Shown piece after piece: positions 56,476 through 64,000 of a DNA stretch of 64,000 bases. A model generated the notes under the pieces. It was not told the DNA's origin, did no database searches, and worked only from the letters and a program-made list of their open reading frames with translations. The translations under genes and the position numbers were made by a program. The stretch is from positions 57,978 to 121,977 of the forward strand of contig NZ_JACZCR010000004.1 in NCBI RefSeq assembly GCF_014904735.1. Direction: 5' to 3'. This DNA is from Microbulbifer hainanensis (GTDB lineage Bacteria; Pseudomonadota; Gammaproteobacteria; Pseudomonadales; Cellvibrionaceae). Position 1 is the first letter of the stretch. Each line of letters begins with the position of its first letter.

Positions 56476-56994
56476 TTACCAGTCCTTGAAATTAATCGCG
56501 GACTCAGCACCGGCAATCTTTATCTCGACAAACTTGGGGCCCACCGCCTTGTCTACCTGATAGCTGGCATTGGCTCGGCGCTCGCTCCCTGACTCTGACT
56601 TACCGATAAAACTCACCTGTAGCGGGTGACTGCCGGCTTGCAGGTTGCCGGTAAAGATTTTCTGTACACCGCCTTTCTGCAGGGCCTCAATTTCCCGAAA
56701 AGTATACAAGTGGTGCGCAACCACCTTGTTGTCCAGCTTCACCTCAACGGATTCCAGATTGAACGCACTCGCGTCCGCAAGGGAAACAAAAAAAGAAACC
56801 TGCGTATTCGAAGGAAAGAGTAATTTTTCCTCCAACTGATCCAGTTCGGAGGTCAGCCCGATCACATCTTTTTTGACATCCTGAATCTGCTCGTCAAGTC
56901 CACGGATCTGGTCGCGACTGACATTCTGCGCGGATTGCGCAAAAACGACTGACGACAGCAGCATGAATATTGTTATTTGTAGAATTCTGAACAT
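56476..56994 (-). CDS. exported protein with N-terminal coiled coil, first gene of envelope operon
   Basis: 172 residues. The start at 56994 is chosen because it begins a signal peptide (MFRILQITIFMLLSSVVFAQ) and AGAGGT lies about eight bases upstream; a frame open to 57123 adds no sensible N-terminus. A short coiled coil follows (about 28-60, IRGLDEQIQDVKKDVIGLT), then a beta-rich domain (about 65-172, FFVSLADASAFNLESVEVKL...GSHPLQVSFIGKSESGSERR). I do not recognise the family. It opens the operon that ends with the TonB-like transducer. Confidence 0.7.
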   Translation of the reverse strand: MFRILQITIFMLLSSVVFAQSAQNVSRDQIRGLDEQIQDVKKDVIGLTSELDQLEEKLLFPSNTQVSFFVSLADASAFNLESVEVKLDNKVVAHHLYTFREIEALQKGGVQKIFTGNLQAGSHPLQVSFIGKSESGSERRANASYQVDKAVGPKFVEIKIAGAESAINFKDW

Positions 56995-57123
56995 GTTAAC
57001 TACCTCTGACCCTACCTCTAACAATGAGCGCCGTGAAAACTGCAACCACAGGTCGGTCGCCTGAAAAATGAATGCAAACAGGGGGCATTTGGTCAGCGGG
57101 ATTGTATTGCAATCCGGGCACAC

Positions 57124-57394
57124 TCAAATGTGAGGCAGATCAAATCTGACGCAATCCGGTACGATCGATTTATTCTCAAATAGCAGTGTTATTTCCGAAT
57201 CTGAGCATGAACCAGGAAGCAAACTGTCGCGAGATGGCATACACGACCACAGGAAAAAGTGAACGCGTACGCAATTCACAGAAGAAGCCCAGGAAAATTG
57301 TGCGCGGTGCACGGTTCGCGCATAAGCCTCTATCTTGAGAACGGTGTAATGCTTTTCCGGCTTAAATGCTGAGGCTACCCCTCTACGTTCAGGC
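57124..57394. other. intergenic region between envelope operon and tRNA-Leu terminator
   Basis: No gene recognised. It probably carries the promoter of the envelope operon, but no clear boxes were found. It is the right-hand border of the 37-kb segment that separates tRNA-Leu from tRNA-fMet. Confidence 0.4.
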
Positions 57395-57431
57395 AAAAAA
57401 AAAAGCACACGCCTGCGCGAGTGCTTTTTTT
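57395..57431 (-). terminator. terminator after tRNA-Leu
   Basis: Stem of eight pairs with one mismatch (57405-57412 with 57417-57424), flanked by ten A and seven T, so the - strand transcript ends in a ten-T run. It ends the ftsH/glmM side transcript before the envelope operon. Confidence 0.88.
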
Positions 57432-57435
57432 GATG

Positions 57436-57521
57436 TGGTGCCCAGGGCGGGACTTGAACCCGCACGAGCATAGCTCACTACCCCCTCAAGATAGCGTGTC
57501 TACCAATTCCACCACCTGGGC
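57436..57521 (-). tRNA. leuU: tRNA-Leu (GAG)
   Basis: 86 bases with encoded CCA and a long variable arm, as in class II tRNAs. The anticodon loop TTGAGGG gives anticodon GAG, reading CUC/CUU. It lies eight bases past secG, the same position as leuU in E. coli. In Pseudomonas-type genomes tRNA-fMet would follow; here it lies 35 to 37 kb away. Confidence 0.95.
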
Positions 57522-57529
57522 TAAAACTG

Positions 57530-57988
57530 TTACTGCTGGTCTCCGTTATCGCCTTCCTTGTCGGAAGCCTCATCGGCACCAGCTTTCGGCGCTTCCGCTG
57601 CCGGGATATCTTCGGCAGACGGAACGTCGCTGCCTGACGGCTGCGTATCTTCAATCTGCGGTACGTCGCTGTCAACTGCCGGAGCTGCATTATCCGGAGC
57701 AGGCTGCTCTACGGCAGCGGGAGCCTGCGGCAGATCCGCATCGACATTGCTGGCAGAGTTGTGCTTGGCCAGCAGGGCCAGGCCAATACTGGTCACGAAA
57801 AATACGGTGGCCATAATGGCGGTCAGACGGGAAAAGAAATTCCCACTACCCTGGCTACCAAATACCGTCTGCGAGGCACCGGAGCCAAATGAGGCACCCG
57901 CTTCGGCACCTTTACCCTGCTGCAACAGGATCAGGCCGATAATGCTGAGCGCGGTCAGTACGTGAACGACTAAAACCAATTTTTCCAT
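57530..57988 (-). CDS. secG: preprotein translocase subunit SecG with acidic tail
   Basis: 152 residues. The first 75 match SecG: two membrane helices (about 5-24 and 53-75) around the loop GAEAGASFGSGASQTVFGSQG. SecG joins SecYE and supports protein export. The remaining 75 residues are a Pro/Ala/Asp/Glu-rich tail (for example PQIEDTQPSGSDVP) that is much longer than in E. coli (110 residues in total). It lies between tpiA and tRNA-Leu. Confidence 0.95.
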   Translation of the reverse strand: MEKLVLVVHVLTALSIIGLILLQQGKGAEAGASFGSGASQTVFGSQGSGNFFSRLTAIMATVFFVTSIGLALLAKHNSASNVDADLPQAPAAVEQPAPDNAAPAVDSDVPQIEDTQPSGSDVPSAEDIPAAEAPKAGADEASDKEGDNGDQQ

Positions 57989-58078
57989 TTTCAGGAAACC
58001 CGCTGTTGAGGTCAGTGCGACCTGCTGTTTGAGCCCGCCGCGCGCCCTGCGCCGACAAACCCGTATTCTATATTCTTT

Positions 58079-58804
58079 CTACGCAGCGGTTCGGCAAATT
58101 TTGCCAAACTCATCCGCATCCAGTGAAGCTCCGCCAACCAGTGCGCCATCAATATCAGGCTGTGCGAACAGCTCTGCAGCATTGCCGCTTTTTACGCTGC
58201 CGCCATACAGGAGGCGTATCCCACTGCCCTTGGCTCCCAGCTGCTCACGAATAAAGTGATGCACTTCCTGAGCCTGCTCTGGGCTGGCCGTCTTGCCGGT
58301 ACCTATTGCCCAAACCGGCTCATACGCGATTACCACTCGCTGCAACTCATCCTCGCTGGCGCGCCCGGTGACAGCCTGTAACTGCCTGGCAATCACTGAC
58401 AGTGCCTGCCCCGCTTCCCGCTCCTGCAAGGTCTCGCCCACACACAGGATCGGGGTCAACCCCTCGCGCTGTGCAGCGAAAAACTTGTCAGCGACCAGCT
58501 CGTCGCCTTCTCCGTAGAGGCTGCGACGCTCGGAATGGCCCACAATGACGTAGCGCACATCAAAGTCCCGCAGCATGGCAGCAGAGACTTCACCGGTAAA
58601 CGCACCGGAGGTCTCCTTGCTGAGATTCTGCGCTCCCAGAACGGCCCCGCGAACCTTTTCCGCCACCTGTGCCAGATAGGGAAATGGGGGGCAAACAACC
58701 ACCTCTGCGGTAACGCCTTCGAGGTCAAGCGCGGCGAGAAACTGCTCGGCAAACTCTCGGCTGCCGTTCATTTTCCAATTTGCTGCTACCAGCGGTGTGC
58801 GCAT
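58079..58804 (-). CDS. tpiA: triosephosphate isomerase
   Basis: 241 residues. It interconverts dihydroxyacetone phosphate and glyceraldehyde-3-phosphate. Catalytic and binding parts visible: AANWKMNGS (Lys), VGHSERR (His), AYEPVWAIGTGKTAS (Glu and the mobile loop) and LLYGGSVKSGNA (phosphate site). The start at 58804 begins MRTPLVAANWKMN and has AAGGAG upstream; a longer frame lacks support. It lies between glmM and secG, as in Pseudomonas. Confidence 0.97.
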   Translation of the reverse strand: MRTPLVAANWKMNGSREFAEQFLAALDLEGVTAEVVVCPPFPYLAQVAEKVRGAVLGAQNLSKETSGAFTGEVSAAMLRDFDVRYVIVGHSERRSLYGEGDELVADKFFAAQREGLTPILCVGETLQEREAGQALSVIARQLQAVTGRASEDELQRVVIAYEPVWAIGTGKTASPEQAQEVHHFIREQLGAKGSGIRLLYGGSVKSGNAAELFAQPDIDGALVGGASLDADEFGKICRTAA

Positions 58805-58897
58805 GTGTGCTCCTTCAAGGGGCGCAAATCTTAGCGATATTGCCGCCAACATACAACCAGAAATCTACATTCCGTAACGCGGGAATAAGCGCCAGGA

Positions 58898-60250
58898 TTA
58901 ACTATTACCGATCCGCTCGACGACCTCGGCGATGCGGCCCGCCAGCTGCTCCACCTGGGCCCGGTCAGCCCCCTCCACCATGACCCGAATCAGCGGCTCG
59001 GTTCCGGAAGGACGCAGCAGTACACGACCGCGACCAGCCAGTTCACCCTCGGCGGCGCTGACCGCCGCCCTGACGTCGGTATGATCGAGCACGCCGTCGC
59101 GGTGCGCCAGGCGCACATTGATCATATGTTGTGGCAGCATATTCATGCGGCCCTTGAGCTGGTGCAGGGGTTCGCCGAAATCGCACAGCGCCCTCAGTAC
59201 CTGCAGCGCGGAGATGATCCCATCACCGGTGGTAGTGGAATCGGCACAGATAATATGCCCAGAGGATTCGCCCCCGAGCTGCCAGCCGTTGGCACCCATC
59301 ATCTCCAGTACATAGCGGTCACCGACTTTGGCGCGATCAAATGGAATCTGCCGCTCGCGCAGAGCCAGCTCAAAGCCGTAATTGCTCATCTGGGTGCCCA
59401 CCACGCCATTGCAGCCACCGAGGAACTGCTGGCGGTGCAGCGCAATCATGAACAGCAGCTGGTCGCCATCGATCAACTCGCCGTTGCGGTCGACAAACAG
59501 GACCCGGTCACCATCGCCATCAAAGGCGATACCGAGATCGGCGCCGAGATCGCCGACCTTTCGCTGCAGTGCCTTTGGTTTGGTGGAACCGCACTCCAGA
59601 TTGATATTAAGCCCGTCCGGACTGACGCCGATGGTGGTCACCTCGGCTCCGAGCTCTCGAAAGACTTTGGGCGCAATGTGATAGGTGGCGCCGTTGGCGC
59701 AATCCAGCACGATCTTCATCCCGTCGAGGGAAAAGCCCCAGGGGGTGGATGCCTTGCAGAATTCGATATAACGCGCGGCGGCGTCGTCGATACGCCATGC
59801 CTTGCCGAGATCGGCCGATGTGGTCATAGGCAGTTCCAACGCAGCCTCGATATCGTGCTCCACCTGATCCGGCAACTTGCTGCCTTCGGCGCTGAAAAAC
59901 TTGATGCCGTTGTCATGATAGGGGTTGTGGGAAGCACTGATCACGATCCCAGCCTGCGCGTGGAAAGTGCGTGTCAGATAGGCAATTGCCGGGGTCGGCA
60001 TGGGACCGAGCAGGCCGACATCGACGCCGGCATTGATCAATCCAGCCTCCAGCGCGGCCTCGAACATATAACCGGACACACGGGTGTCCTTGCCGATCAG
60101 GATACTGCTGCGACCGCTGCGCTTGCTGCCGGCCAACTCACCGAGCACTTTGCCGGCCGCATAGCCCAGGCGCAGCATGAAATCCGGAGTGATTACACCC
60201 TCACCGACGCGACCGCGGATACCGTCGGTGCCAAAATATTGTCTCGCCAT
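58898..60250 (-). CDS. glmM: phosphoglucosamine mutase
   Basis: 450 residues, standard length. It converts glucosamine-6-phosphate to glucosamine-1-phosphate for peptidoglycan and LPS. Seen: [20 protein letters not shown], the active-site Ser in [17 protein letters not shown], the Mg loop [13 protein letters not shown] and the phosphate-binding [20 protein letters not shown] at 60250 is chosen as the start of the conserved domain. It follows folP closely. Confidence 0.97.
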   Translation of the reverse strand: MARQYFGTDGIRGRVGEGVITPDFMLRLGYAAGKVLGELAGSKRSGRSSILIGKDTRVSGYMFEAALEAGLINAGVDVGLLGPMPTPAIAYLTRTFHAQAGIVISASHNPYHDNGIKFFSAEGSKLPDQVEHDIEAALELPMTTSADLGKAWRIDDAAARYIEFCKASTPWGFSLDGMKIVLDCANGATYHIAPKVFRELGAEVTTIGVSPDGLNINLECGSTKPKALQRKVGDLGADLGIAFDGDGDRVLFVDRNGELIDGDQLLFMIALHRQQFLGGCNGVVGTQMSNYGFELALRERQIPFDRAKVGDRYVLEMMGANGWQLGGESSGHIICADSTTTGDGIISALQVLRALCDFGEPLHQLKGRMNMLPQHMINVRLAHRDGVLDHTDVRAAVSAAEGELAGRGRVLLRPSGTEPLIRVMVEGADRAQVEQLAGRIAEVVERIGNS

Positions 60251-60296
60251 CTTTTGCGTTCTCTTCCTTCGATTGCCACCCTGCTCGGGCGGCACA

Positions 60297-61142
60297 TTAT
60301 TCCGGGCAATCCACCAGCTGCTGCATTCGCAACACATCCACCGTGGCCGCGACATCGTGTACCCGCACTATCTTCGCGCCCCGCTGGGCGGCGAGCATGG
60401 CCAGTGCCAGACTGCCCGGTAGGCGCTCATCCACGGCGCGATCGAGGAGACGCCCGACCATGGACTTGCGCGACATACCCACCAGCAATGGGATATCCGA
60501 TGGCGCCAGCTTTGGGAGGTTCCGCAGCAGGGCCAGGTTGTGTTCGTCGTTTTTGCCGAAACCGAAACCCGGATCAAAAATCATTCGCTCACGGGCGATT
60601 CCCGCAGCTTCACACGCACGCAGTCGGGCCATCAGGTAAGCACCCACTTCGGCCACGACATCGTCATAATTGGGGGCCTGCTGCATGCTGCCCGGCTGGC
60701 CCTGCATATGCATCACACATACCGGCAGATTCGTGGCGGCCGCCGCCTCGAGGGCGCCCGGACGCTCCAGGGCGCGTACATCGTTAATCAAACCCGCACC
60801 AGCCTCGGCCGAGGCGCTGATCACCACCGGGGTGCTGGTATCCACGGAAATCACCACATCCAGATTGGCGCGGATCGCCTCTACCACCGGGATGACCCTG
60901 TCCAACTCCTCCTGCTCCGATACCTGGGCCGCGCCCGGACGTGTGGACTCTCCACCCACATCGATAATAGTTGCCCCTTCGCTCACCATCTGTTCGGCGC
61001 GGGCGAGCGCCAGGCCCAGATCGAGCCCGCCGCTGGCATAGTAACTACCACCATCGGAGAAGGAATCCGGCGTGGCGTTGAGGATGCCCATTACCTGCGG
61101 GCGCACCAGATCCAGTGTTTGTCGGCCACACTCCAGTTTCAT
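60297..61142 (-). CDS. folP: dihydropteroate synthase
   Basis: 281 residues. It joins p-aminobenzoate to the pyrophosphorylated pterin made by FolK (gene at 0.8 kb), and is the sulfonamide target. Seen: [47 protein letters not shown] and [18 protein letters not shown] at 61142 follows GAGGGG. A terminator for ftsH lies just upstream, so folP-glmM probably has its own promoter. Confidence 0.97.
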   Translation of the reverse strand: MKLECGRQTLDLVRPQVMGILNATPDSFSDGGSYYASGGLDLGLALARAEQMVSEGATIIDVGGESTRPGAAQVSEQEELDRVIPVVEAIRANLDVVISVDTSTPVVISASAEAGAGLINDVRALERPGALEAAAATNLPVCVMHMQGQPGSMQQAPNYDDVVAEVGAYLMARLRACEAAGIARERMIFDPGFGFGKNDEHNLALLRNLPKLAPSDIPLLVGMSRKSMVGRLLDRAVDERLPGSLALAMLAAQRGAKIVRVHDVAATVDVLRMQQLVDCPE

Positions 61143-61213
61143 ACATCCCCTCGCCATCCGATAAACCACTGCGCGCGGAGCATTCCGTATCGCAGTTTTA
61201 TATTTCTTCCGAT

Positions 61214-61245
61214 AAAAAAAACCAGGGCGGACCCTGGTTTTTTTT
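61214..61245 (-). terminator. intrinsic terminator of ftsH
   Basis: Perfect stem AAAACCAGGG/CCCTGGTTTT (61218-61227, 61232-61241) with loop CGGA and A/T tracts on both sides. It lies sixteen bases past the ftsH stop. Confidence 0.92.
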
Positions 61246-61260
61246 GCGCCGCAACTCGTG

Positions 61261-63189
<1,929 letters not shown>

Positions 63190-63332
63190 AGGGGTCGCCC
63201 TCTCGCCTTAGCACTCAATTCCGATCACACCAGTATAGGCACGCATGCCTGCATGCCCGGCGCACCACAGCGCCGGTTATGCTTATACCATATTAGGGAC
63301 ATCGGTCAGAAATGACCCTTCATTAATTCCGC

Positions 63333-63953
63333 TCAGCCCTTGAAGCCCCGCGCCACTATATAGACTTCGCGCGAACGCGGTCTGGATGCGCCGGGCTTGC
63401 GGGTGACCACACTGTTATAGCTGCCGCGCAGGTCGCGGATCAACTCGTCAAAACCCTCGCCCTGGAAAACCTTGGCGACAAATGCACCACCGGGCTTGAG
63501 CACCTGGCGGGCCATGTCCACTGCCAGCTCCACCAGATACATGGAAGCCGGCTGATCGACTGCCCGCACACCACTCATATTGGGGGCCATATCCGAAATC
63601 ACAAGGTCCGCCTTGTCCTCACCGAGACGTTCCAGCAGCTCACCGAGCACCGATTCCTCGGTAAAGTCGCCCTGCACGAACTCCACACCGGCGAGCGGAT
63701 CCATCGGCAGGATATCCGAGGCCAGCACCCGGCCATTGTGACCAACCAGTTCCATCGCCACTTGTGACCAACCACCAGGCGCCGCCCCGAGGTCCACGAC
63801 CGTCATGCCCGGCTTGAACAGGCGGTCTTTCTCCTGCAGCTCCTGCAGTTTATAGCTCGCACGAGAGCGGTAGCCCTCCTTCTGCGATTGTTTGACGTAG
63901 TGGTCGTTAAAATGCTCGCGCAGCCAGCGGTGGCTGCTTTTCGATCGGCCCAT
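63333..63953 (-). CDS. rlmE: 23S rRNA (uridine-2'-O-)-methyltransferase
   Basis: 206 residues. It methylates U2552 of 23S rRNA in the 50S subunit, using S-adenosylmethionine. Seen: [20 protein letters not shown] and [20 protein letters not shown] with a catalytic Lys, [15 protein letters not shown] as the SAM loop, [11 protein letters not shown] with the catalytic Asp, and a further Lys/Glu pair of the K-D-K-E set. ATG at 63953 is preferred; TTG at 63962 would add three residues. It precedes ftsH in the standard order. Confidence 0.96.
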   Translation of the reverse strand: MGRSKSSHRWLREHFNDHYVKQSQKEGYRSRASYKLQELQEKDRLFKPGMTVVDLGAAPGGWSQVAMELVGHNGRVLASDILPMDPLAGVEFVQGDFTEESVLGELLERLGEDKADLVISDMAPNMSGVRAVDQPASMYLVELAVDMARQVLKPGGAFVAKVFQGEGFDELIRDLRGSYNSVVTRKPGASRPRSREVYIVARGFKG

Positions 63954-64000
63954 CGGGTACAATACCTACAATGACAACAGCTTTTACAGGAGCGGGCCCC

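Noticed and set aside
59081..60787. 568-codon + strand frame
   Set aside because: Antisense shadow across glmM and folP; low-complexity, not protein-like.

Overview
The window comes from a Gram-negative gammaproteobacterium, most likely a marine member of the Cellvibrionales such as Microbulbifer. This rests on gene order (pcnB-folK-panB; rlmE-ftsH-folP-glmM-tpiA-secG-tRNA-Leu; tRNA-fMet-rimP-nusA-infB-rbfA-truB-rpsO-pnp), on outer-membrane receptors with TonB-type plugs, and on protein sequence similarity as I recall it. No database search was run, so the genus is an inference.

Layout. 1-3.7 kb (+): end of pcnB, then folK, a deoxynucleoside kinase, panB and a thioesterase. 3.7-7.3 kb (-): a DUF3291 protein, a multi-hairpin repeat, a ZntB/CorA-type transporter, a hexose-6-phosphate mutarotase, a GFA-fold protein and a membrane protein. 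7.4-10.4 kb (-): a large TonB-dependent receptor with a long structured leader. 10.9-20.3 kb (-): the classical transcription/translation operon from initiator tRNA through rimP, nusA, infB, rbfA, truB and rpsO to pnp. 57.4-64 kb (-): rlmE, ftsH, folP, glmM, tpiA, secG and tRNA-Leu(GAG).

In Pseudomonas-like genomes the last two blocks are normally next to each other. Here about 37 kb (roughly 20.34-57.43 kb) separates tRNA-Leu from tRNA-fMet. Next to the tRNA-fMet there is a second complete copy of the gene with its own promoter, plus two degenerate 3' fragments of it in tandem. The intervening segment holds a VOC protein, a frameshifted alcohol dehydrogenase, a TonB receptor with a PepSY membrane protein (probably iron-linked), a frameshifted universal stress protein, and a large cell-envelope locus.

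The envelope locus (27.6-57.0 kb, all on the - strand) is the most interesting part. Eight tightly packed genes encode a periplasmic coiled-coil protein, three TPR proteins (two of them lipoproteins), a small exported protein, one TolQ/ExbB-type protein, two TolR/ExbD-type proteins (one lacking the usual membrane Asp) and a TonB-like transducer with an AgmX/PglI C-terminus. Downstream are a 4575-residue exported DUF11-repeat protein and a translationally coupled 1732-residue OmpA-module/beta-barrel protein. I infer a proton-motive-force-driven trans-envelope machine, resembling the Agl/Glt apparatus of Myxococcus in parts list, that assembles or works on a giant surface protein. No phage, IS transposase, integrase or CRISPR array was seen.
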